Origin: Coriobacteriaceae bacterium AM100-PB1-1D-6A
GTDB lineage: Bacteria; Actinomycetota; Coriobacteriia; Coriobacteriales; Coriobacteriaceae
Assembly: GCA_027660625.1 (NCBI GenBank)
Contig: JAQDNC010000006.1
Coordinates: 62,001-126,000 of the forward strand
Direction of reading: 5' to 3'
DNA: 64,000 nt
The position numbers were made by a program, and so were the translations under genes. The notes below the pieces were generated by a model. The model made no database searches. It was not told where the DNA came from and saw only the letters and a program-made list of their open reading frames with translations. This document shows, one piece after another, positions 19,187-26,552 of this stretch (position 1 is its first letter; each line of letters opens with the position of its first letter).

Positions 19187-20459
19187 GAATGCCCACGTCG
19201 TCGACCCGTCCGTCGAGCTTGACGGTGTCGTTGACGTCCTGATTGACGGCGACAAGATCGCCGAGGTCGGCGAGAATCTCGCCGTCGAGGGAGCCGAGGT
19301 CCGCGACCTTTCCGGCAAGTACCTCGTCCCCGGCCTGGTGGATATGCACGTTCACCTTCGCGAGCCCGGCTACGAGGTCAAAGAGGACATCGAGAGCGGC
19401 ACCCGCGCAGCTGCCAAGGGCGGCTTTACCGGCGTGTGCTCCATGCCCAACACCGATCCCGTCACCGATAACGGCACCGTCGTGGAGTTCGTCAAGTCCC
19501 GCGCTGCCGAGGTCGGTCACTGCCGCGTTTATCCGTCGGGCGCCATGACCCGTGGTCTTAAGGGCGAGGCTATGTCCGAGATGGGCGATATGGTCGCCCA
19601 CGGCGCCGTCGCCTTCACCGACGACGGTCGCGGCGTGCAGGGCGCGGGCATGCTCCGTCGCTGCATGGACTACGGCAAGATGTTCGGCAAGGTATTTATG
19701 AGCCACTGCCAGGACGAGGACCTGGTCGGCCACGGCCAGATCAACGAGGGCAAGGTCTCGACCCGTCTGGCTCTCGAGGGCTGGCCGGCTGCCGGCGAGG
19801 AGCTCCAGATCGCTCGCGACATCGAGATCGCTAAGCTGACCGGTGCCAAGCTGCACATCCAGCACATCTCCACCGCCCATGGCCTGGAAATCGTGCGTGC
19901 CGGTAAGGCCGCTGGCGTTCAGGTTACCTGCGAGGCAACCCCGCACCACATGTTCCTGACCGAGAACGACCTGGACGAGACCTACAACACCTCGCTCAAG
20001 GTCAATCCGCCGCTGCGCACCGACGAGGACGCCGAGGCCATCCGTCAGGGTGTCATCGACGGCACCGTCGACGTTATCGTCACCGATCACGCTCCCCACA
20101 CCCCGTGGGAGAAGGCCCGCGAGTTCGAGCTTGCGCCCTTTGGCATGATCGGTCTCGAGACCTCGCTGTCGCTCGTGCTCACCGAGCTGGTCAACACGGG
20201 CAAGATGAGCATGGGCCGCATGGTCGAGCTCATGGCTATCAAGCCGCGTGAGATCCTGGGCCTCGACCAGGTTCAGGTCAAGGCGGGCTCCGTTGCCGAC
20301 CTGACTGTGTTCGACGCGTCCGCCACCTGGACGGTCGGCGAGGACGGTTACGAGTCGCGAGCCGAGAACTCCGGTTTCGCCGGCCGCACGCTCACCGGTC
20401 GTGCCACCGATGTGTTTGTCGGCGGTAAGCAGACGCTCGCCGACGGCTGCATCTGCTAG
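19170..20459 (+). CDS. pyrC: dihydroorotase (type I)
   Basis: 429 residues, amidohydrolase fold. DMHVHLREPGYE supplies the first metal histidines, GAKLHIQHIST and ATPHHMFLTE further ligands, and TDHAPHTPWEK the catalytic Asp. Size and the REPG motif place it in the long class I family. ATG 19170 has GGAGGTG at 19157-19163. It begins inside pyrB, indicating translational coupling. Confidence 0.96.
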   Translation: MALLLKNAHVVDPSVELDGVVDVLIDGDKIAEVGENLAVEGAEVRDLSGKYLVPGLVDMHVHLREPGYEVKEDIESGTRAAAKGGFTGVCSMPNTDPVTDNGTVVEFVKSRAAEVGHCRVYPSGAMTRGLKGEAMSEMGDMVAHGAVAFTDDGRGVQGAGMLRRCMDYGKMFGKVFMSHCQDEDLVGHGQINEGKVSTRLALEGWPAAGEELQIARDIEIAKLTGAKLHIQHISTAHGLEIVRAGKAAGVQVTCEATPHHMFLTENDLDETYNTSLKVNPPLRTDEDAEAIRQGVIDGTVDVIVTDHAPHTPWEKAREFELAPFGMIGLETSLSLVLTELVNTGKMSMGRMVELMAIKPREILGLDQVQVKAGSVADLTVFDASATWTVGEDGYESRAENSGFAGRTLTGRATDVFVGGKQTLADGCIC

Positions 20460-20479
20460 CATAGCCTTATCGCTTTTGT

Positions 20480-20504
20480 GCGCGGTGCCCTTGCGGTGCC
20501 GCGC
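20480..20504 (+). repeat. small GC hairpin in the pyrC-pyrK gap
   Basis: GCGCGG (20480-20485) and CCGCGC (20499-20504) form a 6-bp stem followed by a T-rich stretch. It may be a weak terminator or attenuator separating pyrRBC from pyrKDF (92-nt gap). Low confidence. Confidence 0.3.
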
Positions 20505-20551
20505 TTTCTGTTCGTTTTGACCATGCAACCGCATGGGGGATTGGAGCGTCT

Positions 20552-21343
20552 ATGCCCACACCTTCCACTGCACGCATGCACGACTTTGAGGTCGTCTCGA
20601 ACCAGGAGATTGCCGACGGCATCTTCTCGCTCGTCATCTCGGCCCCCAAGCTTGCAAGTGCGCTCAAGCCCGGTCAGTTTGTGAACATTGCCGTGCCCGG
20701 CGATGCGTCCTCGCTGCTTCGCGTGCCCCTGAGCTTCTATCGCGCCGACGCCCAGGCCGGCACCGTCGAGCTGTGGTACGCCGTCGTGGGCGACGACACC
20801 CGTCGTCTGTCGCAGATGGCCCCCGGTTCCACCTCTAATCTGCTGGGCCCTGGTGGTCGCGGCTGGCTTGTGCCCGAGGGCACCAGGAAGGCGCTGCTCG
20901 TTGCGGGCGGCATCGGTGTTCCGCCCGTGCTGTGTCTTGCCGGCAAGCTTGCCGAGCAGGGCGTGGCCGTCGACGTGTGCCTGGGCTTTTGCACTGCGTC
21001 TAAGGCCGTGGGCATCGATGAGTTCCGCGCTCTGGGAGCCACGGTCAATGTGTGCACTGACGACGGTTCGCTTGGTACGCACGGTTTCTGCACCGATCCT
21101 GCCGCCGAGCTGCTCGGCGAGGGCGGTTACGACTACGTCGCCAGCTGTGGTCCCGCCGTCATGATGAAGAAGGTCGCCGCCGCTGCCGCCGAGGCCGGCG
21201 CGTACTGCGAGGTGTCGCTCGAGCGCATGATGAGCTGTGGCTTTGGCGCCTGCAACACCTGCAATGTCGAGACGGTCGACGGTATGAAGGGCGCCTGCAT
21301 GTGCGGCCCCGTGTTTGATGCTTCCAAGGTGGTGGTCTTCTAG
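20552..21343 (+). CDS. pyrK: dihydroorotate dehydrogenase B, electron-transfer subunit
   Basis: 263 residues. FAD- and [2Fe-2S]-containing partner of PyrD type 1B that passes electrons to NAD+. N-terminal FAD domain with LKPGQFVNI and RVPLSFYR, NAD domain with VAGGIGVPPVLCLA, and C-terminal cluster cysteines in CGFGACNTC and GACMCGPVF. ATG 20552 has GGAG about 6 nt upstream; ATG 20576 is an alternative start. Its TAG overlaps the pyrD GTG. Confidence 0.95.
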   Translation: MPTPSTARMHDFEVVSNQEIADGIFSLVISAPKLASALKPGQFVNIAVPGDASSLLRVPLSFYRADAQAGTVELWYAVVGDDTRRLSQMAPGSTSNLLGPGGRGWLVPEGTRKALLVAGGIGVPPVLCLAGKLAEQGVAVDVCLGFCTASKAVGIDEFRALGATVNVCTDDGSLGTHGFCTDPAAELLGEGGYDYVASCGPAVMMKKVAAAAAEAGAYCEVSLERMMSCGFGACNTCNVETVDGMKGACMCGPVFDASKVVVF

Positions 21344-22266
21344 TGGGTAACGTGAACATGGCCGTCGATTTCGGCGGCGTCAAGATGCAGAACCCCATCA
21401 ACACCGCAGCCGGTACCTTTGGCTACGGATGGCAGTTCCAGAACTTCTTTGATGTCTCCCAACTGGGCGCCATCACCACCAAGGGTTGTGCTGCCGAGCC
21501 CTGGCCCGGCAACCCCGCGCCCCGCATGGCCGAGATCCCGGGCGGCATGATCAACTCCGTGGGCCTTCAGAACCCCGGCGTGGCTGCCTTTGCCCGTGAG
21601 TCCGGCCCGTGGCTCGAGCAGCTTTCCAAGGACGGTTGCCAGGTCATTTGCCAGGTTGCCGGCCACTCCGTTGACGAGTTTGTCCGCGCGCTCGAGATGT
21701 ATGTCGAGCTGTGCCCCTGGGCTGCCGGTTACGAGATCAACGTGAGCTGCCCCAATATTGCCGCCGGCGGTGCCGCCATGGGCTCCTCGCCCGAGGGCGC
21801 CTCTGCCGTTATGGCTGCCTGCCGCAAGGTGACCGATAAGCCGCTGTTCGTCAAGATGGCTCCGGTTAACGTCGCCGAGATTGCCAAGGCTCTCGAGGCC
21901 GCGGGAGCCGATGGCCTTTCGGTCATTAACTCCATCCAGGGCATGGCCATCGACGTGCACACCCGCAAGTCCCGTGTGGCCAAGCCCAAGGGCGGCCTTT
22001 CGGGCCCGCTGTGCCACCACATTGCCGTGCGCATGGTCTGGGAGGTCGCTCAGGCCGTCGATATCCCCATCAACGGCGTCGGCGGTGTCATGACGGGCGA
22101 AGATGCGGCCGAGTTTATCCTGGCTGGCGCCACCTGCGTGTCGGTCGGCATGGCCAACTTCGTCGATCCGTGCGCTTCGCTCAAGATCGCGCACGAGCTC
22201 GAGGCCTGGGCGGAGTCCCAGGGCGTGAAGGACATCAACGAGCTGGTAGGTGCTTTCGAATGCTAG
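21343..22266 (+). CDS. pyrD: dihydroorotate dehydrogenase B, catalytic subunit
   Basis: 307 residues, FMN TIM barrel of class 1B. Oxidises dihydroorotate to orotate with NAD+ through PyrK, independent of quinones and suited to an anaerobe. NPINTAAGTFGYG, NSVGLQNPG, INVSCPNIAAGG (catalytic Cys in NVSCPN) and the C-terminal GVGGVMTGEDAAEFI phosphate-binding region are seen. Starts with GTG overlapping the pyrK stop (TAGTG) and overlaps pyrF by 7 nt. Confidence 0.96.
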   Translation: MGNVNMAVDFGGVKMQNPINTAAGTFGYGWQFQNFFDVSQLGAITTKGCAAEPWPGNPAPRMAEIPGGMINSVGLQNPGVAAFARESGPWLEQLSKDGCQVICQVAGHSVDEFVRALEMYVELCPWAAGYEINVSCPNIAAGGAAMGSSPEGASAVMAACRKVTDKPLFVKMAPVNVAEIAKALEAAGADGLSVINSIQGMAIDVHTRKSRVAKPKGGLSGPLCHHIAVRMVWEVAQAVDIPINGVGGVMTGEDAAEFILAGATCVSVGMANFVDPCASLKIAHELEAWAESQGVKDINELVGAFEC

Positions 22267-22976
22267 AGACCGATGCCCGCGACCGCGTTATCGTTGCCCT
22301 CGACTGCGACCGTGAGCGTGCGCTTGAGCTCGCCCATGAACTTTCTGGTCATGCTGCTTGGCTCAAGGTGGGCATGACGCTCTATTACGCTGAGGGCCCC
22401 GAGATCGTCAAGACGTTCAAGGACCTGGGCTTTAAGGTCTTCCTCGACCTCAAGTTCCATGACATTCCGCATCAGGTGCGCGGTGCCGCCCGTTCCGCCT
22501 CGCTTGCCGGTGCCGACCTGCTTTCGGTCCACGGTCTGGGCTCGGGCGCTATGCTCGCTGCCTGCCGCGAGGGTGCCGAGGAGGCTCGCGAGGACCGCGC
22601 CAAGCTCGTTGCCATTACCGTGCTCACGAGCATGAACCAGGATGCGCTGACCGAGATCGGTGTCGAGTCGCCCGTGGCCGAGGAGGCCGCCCGCCTGGCA
22701 AAGCTTGCCCAGGCTAACGGCATCGACGGCATCGTGTGCTCGCCGATGGAGGCCCATGACATGCGCGAGCTGCTCGGCCCCGACGCGCTGATCGTGACTC
22801 CGGGCGTGCGTCCGGTGGGTGCCGCCCTAGGCGATCAATCCCGTGTGGCGACGCCTTCCCAGGCTATCGAGCGCGGTGCGAGCCACATCGTGGTGGGCCG
22901 ACCCATCACCGGTGCCGACGACCCGGTTGCCGCACTTGACGCTATCGTTGCCGAGCTGGTCGAAAACGTCGCCTAA
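22260..22976 (+). CDS. pyrF: orotidine-5'-phosphate decarboxylase
   Basis: 238 residues. Decarboxylates OMP to UMP. N-terminal VIVALDCDRERALELA, catalytic FLDLKFHDIPHQV and C-terminal TPGVRP and VVGRPITGADDP motifs match the bacterial short class. ATG 22260 overlaps the pyrD stop by 7 nt. Last pyr gene here. No pyrE or carAB is encoded in the window, so orotate phosphoribosyltransferase and carbamoyl-phosphate synthase must lie elsewhere. Confidence 0.96.
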   Translation: MLETDARDRVIVALDCDRERALELAHELSGHAAWLKVGMTLYYAEGPEIVKTFKDLGFKVFLDLKFHDIPHQVRGAARSASLAGADLLSVHGLGSGAMLAACREGAEEAREDRAKLVAITVLTSMNQDALTEIGVESPVAEEAARLAKLAQANGIDGIVCSPMEAHDMRELLGPDALIVTPGVRPVGAALGDQSRVATPSQAIERGASHIVVGRPITGADDPVAALDAIVAELVENVA

Positions 22977-23022
22977 AAGATTCCCTCAAGTCACCACTTT
23001 TGGGTTTCAATAGCATAAATTG

Positions 23023-23078
23023 GCCCCTGTGCCTGCGAAAACTTTCCCATCCTTTGTGTGGAATCGCAGGTCAGGGGC
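23023..23078. repeat. imperfect long inverted repeat after pyrF
   Basis: GCCCCTG-TG-CCTGCGA (23023-23038) pairs with TCGCAGG-T-CAGGGGC (23064-23078), about 14 pairs around a 25-nt loop. It sits 46 nt after pyrF, where a terminator would be expected, but no T-tract follows on either strand. It does not share the core of the 44.8-45.2 kb elements. Confidence 0.5.
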
Positions 23079-23163
23079 TCAACTTTGACCTCTGTATATT
23101 GCACTTTTTGCAGGTATCGTCTAACCTATGGAGCCGTCGATTGGGCATTTAGTGCGTTTGACG

Positions 23164-23172
23164 TGCTAAAAT
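23164..23172 (+). promoter_or_regulatory. extended -10 element of mihF promoter
   Basis: TGCTAAAAT, 45 nt before the mihF ATG. TTGGGC at 23141-23146 is a possible -35 with a long 20-nt spacer. Confidence 0.45.
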
Positions 23173-23216
23173 GCTAATTATTGCATCAGATATAACCCAA
23201 CTATTTGGAGGTTCGA

Positions 23217-23525
23217 ATGGCACTCCCTCAGCTTACCGACGAGCAGCGCAAGCAGGCTCTTGAGAAGGCTGCCGCCGCACGTCACGCCCGCGCTGAGCTT
23301 CGCGAGCAGATCAAGAAGGGCGAGAAGTCCCTCGAGTCCGTGCTCAACTCCGATGACCCCATCGCTTCCCGCATGAAGGTTTCCACCCTCATCGAGTCTC
23401 TCCCCGGTTATGGCAAGGCCAAGGCCGCCAAGATCATGGAGGAGCTCGGCATCTCCGCTACCCGTCGCGTCCAGGGCCTCGGCGTCCGTCAGCGCGAGCA
23501 GCTCCTCGAGCAGCTGACCAAATAA
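23217..23525 (+). CDS. mihF: actinobacterial integration host factor (mIHF-type)
   Basis: 102 residues, basic, all-alpha DNA-binding nucleoid protein unrelated to the HU/IHF fold. The C-terminal core STLIESLPGYGKAKAAKIME then LGISATRRVQGLG is the signature of mycobacterial and Streptomyces mIHF, with a helix-two-turn-helix contacting DNA. The N-terminal part is Ala/Glu/Arg-rich helix. ATG 23217 has TTGGAGGT at 23205-23212; an upstream in-frame start is rejected. The mihF-gmk-rpoZ order is the actinobacterial arrangement and the best taxonomic clue in the window. Confidence 0.93.
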   Translation: MALPQLTDEQRKQALEKAAAARHARAELREQIKKGEKSLESVLNSDDPIASRMKVSTLIESLPGYGKAKAAKIMEELGISATRRVQGLGVRQREQLLEQLTK

Positions 23526-24095
23526 GTGAGCGCTCAGGATTCAAAGCTCTTTGTGATTTCTGGACCGTCAGGTGCAGGCAAGGGCACGCTCGTCACTCGT
23601 GTGCGCGAGCGTCGCTCGAACCTGGGCCTGACGGTTTCGGCTACCACGCGAGCACCACGCAAAGGTGAGGTCGACGGCGTCAACTATTTTTTCCTGACGC
23701 GCGAGGAGTTCGACCGCCGCGTGGCAAACGGTGAGTTTGTTGAGTGGGCTGAGGTCCACGGCAACTGCTACGGCACGTTGGTGAGCGAGGTCACATCCAA
23801 GCTCGCCTCTGGCTCGTCTCTGATCTTGGAGATCGATGTCCAAGGTGCCCTGCAGGTCAAGGAGCGTTTCCCCGAGGCCGTGTTGATCTTTATCAAGCCG
23901 CCCTCGCTCGAGGTGCTTCGTGAGCGTCTTGTCGGTCGCGGTACCGAGACGCCCGAGACGATCGAGCTGCGTATGGCAAACGCCGCCGATGAACTTGCCC
24001 TTGCCGACCGCTACGACGACGTCGTGGTGAATGACGATCTCGACCGCGCGACCGATGAGCTCGTTCGCGTTCTCGATATGCATGAAAGGATCTGA
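23526..24095 (+). CDS. gmk: guanylate kinase
   Basis: 189 residues. Phosphorylates GMP to GDP. P-loop SGPSGAGKGTL (residues 12-22), GMP-binding SATTRAPRKGEVDGVNYFF, and lid region FIKPPSLEVLRERLVGRGTE. GTG 23526 directly follows the mihF stop, so translation is probably coupled. Followed by rpoZ after 5 nt. Confidence 0.96.
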   Translation: MSAQDSKLFVISGPSGAGKGTLVTRVRERRSNLGLTVSATTRAPRKGEVDGVNYFFLTREEFDRRVANGEFVEWAEVHGNCYGTLVSEVTSKLASGSSLILEIDVQGALQVKERFPEAVLIFIKPPSLEVLRERLVGRGTETPETIELRMANAADELALADRYDDVVVNDDLDRATDELVRVLDMHERI

Positions 24096-24100
24096 GGTCC

Positions 24101-24382
24101 GTGTCCGTTGTAAAGCCTTGCATTGACGATCTTCTGGAGAAGACCGATCACAACCGCTTCCTGCTCGCCTCGCTTGCCTCCAAGCGCGCCTGCGACATTA
24201 ACAGCATGCTGCGTGGCCAGCACAACCGCGTGCTTGCTGTCCAGGATGTCGACGACATCACCATTGCGCTTTCCGGCGCCGATACCATCTCGATGGCTAT
24301 GGACGAGATTGTCGACGGCGACATCTCCTACGACGAGGCCCGTTACGAGAAGGCGCTCGGCCACAAGGTTGCTGAAGCCTAA
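24101..24382 (+). CDS. rpoZ: DNA-directed RNA polymerase subunit omega
   Basis: 93 residues. Omega helps assembly of beta-prime. The N-terminal IDDLLEKTDHNRFLLASLASKRACDIN is the conserved core around the KRA motif. The C-terminus is acidic and ends in DEARYEKALGHKVAEA. Starts with GTG 24101; thiI starts immediately after the TAA. Position after gmk is conserved across bacteria. Confidence 0.94.
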   Translation: MSVVKPCIDDLLEKTDHNRFLLASLASKRACDINSMLRGQHNRVLAVQDVDDITIALSGADTISMAMDEIVDGDISYDEARYEKALGHKVAEA

Positions 24383-25627
24383 ATGGCAGCCCGCGTCTGC
24401 CTGGTCCACTATCACGAGGTTGGACTGAAGGGCAAGAACCGCGCACATTTTGAGCATATCCTCATGGATAACATCAAGGCGGCCTTGGCCGCCTTTTCCG
24501 TGAACGCCGTGTCTCGAATTTCCGGTTATATCCTCGTGACCTTTAACGAGCATCAGGCCGACGAGGCGGCGCGCGTTATCCGCACTGTGCCTGGCGTTGC
24601 CCGCGTGTCCCTGGCCTATCACACCAATCGCGACCCGCAGGAGTACTGCGCGGCGGCTGTAAAGGCGCTGCGCGAGTTTGGTCCCTTTGAGTCGTTTAAG
24701 GTGCATGCCAAGCGCTCTAACACCGACTACGAGCTCACCTCGATTGATATCAATCGTCAGGTGGGAGAGGTGTTGTGCGAGGCGTTTCCCGATAAAAAGG
24801 TCCAGATGCACGACCCCGACGCAATGGTGCACGTGCTGGTGGTCCAGGGTAGCGTTTATGTGTACGCGCGCTCCGAGCGCGGCGTGGGCGGTCTGCCGGT
24901 GGGATCTGCCGGCAAGGTCGTGACGCTACTGTCGTCGGGTATCGATTCTCCGGTAGCGACCTGGATGCTCGCGCGTCGCGGCGCGGTGTGCGTGCCGGTA
25001 CATTTCTCCGGTCGTCCGCAGACGCCCGACACGAGCGAGTATTTGGTGCAGGACATCATCCGTGCGCTTGAGCCGGGTGTCCAGATCGGCCGCCTGTACG
25101 TGGTGCCGTTTGGCGATTGTCAGCGTGAGATCTCGGTGACCTGCCCCAGCAACCTGCGCGTGATCATGTACCGTCGCATTATGTATTCGGTTGCCGAGCG
25201 CATTGCGCATATCGAGGGCGCCAAGGCTATTGTGACCGGTGAATCGCTCGGTCAGGTTGCTTCCCAGACGCTCGAGAACATCATGGCCGTCAACGAGGCC
25301 GTCAAGATCCCCGTGTTCCGCCCGCTGATTGGTTCGGACAAGCAGGAGATCATCGCGCGTGCCGAGGAAATCGGTACCTTCGATATCTCGACCGAGGCCG
25401 CTCCCGATTGCTGCACGCTCTTTATGCCGCGCCGCCCCGAGACGCACGCCAAACTCGATGCCGTGCATGAGGCGTGGGAGCTGTTCGATCACGAGGAGAT
25501 GATTGAGCGCTTGCTCAAGCAGACCGAGTATATCGACTTCGAGAGCAACACGTATAAGGCCCCTAAGACCTTAAAACGCAAACATTCCGAGCTCGCTCCA
25601 CGTGAGATTTACCAAGATCACGAATAA
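24383..25627 (+). CDS. thiI: tRNA 4-thiouridine synthase / thiamine sulfurtransferase ThiI
   Basis: 414 residues. N-terminal ferredoxin-like and THUMP domains (to ~165), then a PP-loop adenylation domain with LLSSGIDSPVATWM. A cysteine pair in APDCCTLFMP corresponds to the sulfur-accepting region. The C-terminal rhodanese domain of E. coli ThiI is absent, as in most Gram-positive ThiI, so sulfur must come from a dedicated cysteine desulfurase. ATG follows the rpoZ stop without a gap. Terminated at 25639-25671. Confidence 0.94.
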   Translation: MAARVCLVHYHEVGLKGKNRAHFEHILMDNIKAALAAFSVNAVSRISGYILVTFNEHQADEAARVIRTVPGVARVSLAYHTNRDPQEYCAAAVKALREFGPFESFKVHAKRSNTDYELTSIDINRQVGEVLCEAFPDKKVQMHDPDAMVHVLVVQGSVYVYARSERGVGGLPVGSAGKVVTLLSSGIDSPVATWMLARRGAVCVPVHFSGRPQTPDTSEYLVQDIIRALEPGVQIGRLYVVPFGDCQREISVTCPSNLRVIMYRRIMYSVAERIAHIEGAKAIVTGESLGQVASQTLENIMAVNEAVKIPVFRPLIGSDKQEIIARAEEIGTFDISTEAAPDCCTLFMPRRPETHAKLDAVHEAWELFDHEEMIERLLKQTEYIDFESNTYKAPKTLKRKHSELAPREIYQDHE

Positions 25628-25638
25628 TGTTGTGTATA

Positions 25639-25671
25639 GACCGGCGGTGATTTTGCATCGTCGGTCTTTTT
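25639..25671 (+). terminator. rho-independent terminator after thiI
   Basis: GACCGGCG (25639-25646) pairs with CGTCGGTC (25659-25666) with one G-U, 12-nt loop, followed by five T. Confidence 0.85.
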
Positions 25672-25841
25672 CTATCTGGGCATTAGGCGATAAACGGTTC
25701 ATTTGTCGACGTGTGCCTGAATAAATGGACACTTTTCCGCAAGGTTTTGGTCAGCTTTTGGTTTGACCGCGAAAACCGGTGTGGGCGTGCGGAGGCTGCG
25801 GCGTTCGTTTCCTGACACGATGGTGTTGGGAGGTGTTTGCT

Positions 25842-26552
25842 ATGGCGCAGCGCGAGCAACACGAACGGGTTAAACGGATGGACCGCTGGGCAGAAAAGCT
25901 GCTCGGCCATAAGGCGATGGTCGTGGCGATCCTGGTTGTCATTGCCGCCGCGAGCGGCTTGGCGATGGCAGGTTTTGGTGGTCACTCCAGCGACGTATCG
26001 TTTGAGCGTAGTGATGAGGCGAGCGCCTCGGATGTGCGCGGGGCCGGGGATGCCTCTCCTGACGATGCCGATGAGCCGTCTGCCAAGAGCTCCTCTGCTG
26101 CCGAGGTGTACGTCGATGTTGATGGCGCCGTTGTGAAGCCTGGCGTGTACCGGCTTAAAGATGGAGCACGGGTGTCCCAGGCGATTGATGCCGCCGGAGG
26201 GCTTACGGCCGAGGCGGATGTGACGGTTCTTAACCGTGCGTCCAAGATCACCGATGGTCAAAAGATCTATGTGCCGACGGTAGGGGAGCAACAAACGGCT
26301 GCGGCCGTCGGCGCCGCCGAAAGCAGTGCTTCCACGACCCCTGGTACAGGGTCTTCGTCGGGACTTGTGAATATCAATACGGCAAGTGCGGCGGAGCTGC
26401 AGACGCTTTCGGGCATCGGGCCTTCTATGGCCCAGTCAATTATCGACGAACGGACGCAAAACGGGGCCTTTGCCTCGGTCGATGACCTTATGCGCGTATC
26501 GGGGATCGGTGAGAAGAAACTCGCCAAAATTAAAGATTGCATCTGCGTATGA
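25842..26552 (+). CDS. comEA: competence protein ComEA (SLBB plus helix-hairpin-helix DNA receptor)
   Basis: 236 residues. Short cytosolic N-terminus, one TM segment (AMVVAILVVIAAASGLAMAG, about residues 26-45), an acidic/Ser linker, an SLBB domain (VYVDVDGAVVKPGVYRLKDG to ~145), a Ser/Thr linker and a C-terminal HhH pair (GLVNINTASAAELQTLSGIG, VSGIGEKKLAKIK). This is the domain order of Gram-positive ComEA, which binds double-stranded DNA at the membrane. ATG 25842 has GGGAGGTG 6 nt upstream. Overlaps comEC by 4 nt (ATGA). Confidence 0.92.
   Translation: MAQREQHERVKRMDRWAEKLLGHKAMVVAILVVIAAASGLAMAGFGGHSSDVSFERSDEASASDVRGAGDASPDDADEPSAKSSSAAEVYVDVDGAVVKPGVYRLKDGARVSQAIDAAGGLTAEADVTVLNRASKITDGQKIYVPTVGEQQTAAAVGAAESSASTTPGTGSSSGLVNINTASAAELQTLSGIGPSMAQSIIDERTQNGAFASVDDLMRVSGIGEKKLAKIKDCICV

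Noticed and set aside
23023..23078. Third member of the pnp-rnj hairpin family
   Set aside because: Neither core motif nor the ATTAA loop is present; arms and loop are unrelated.
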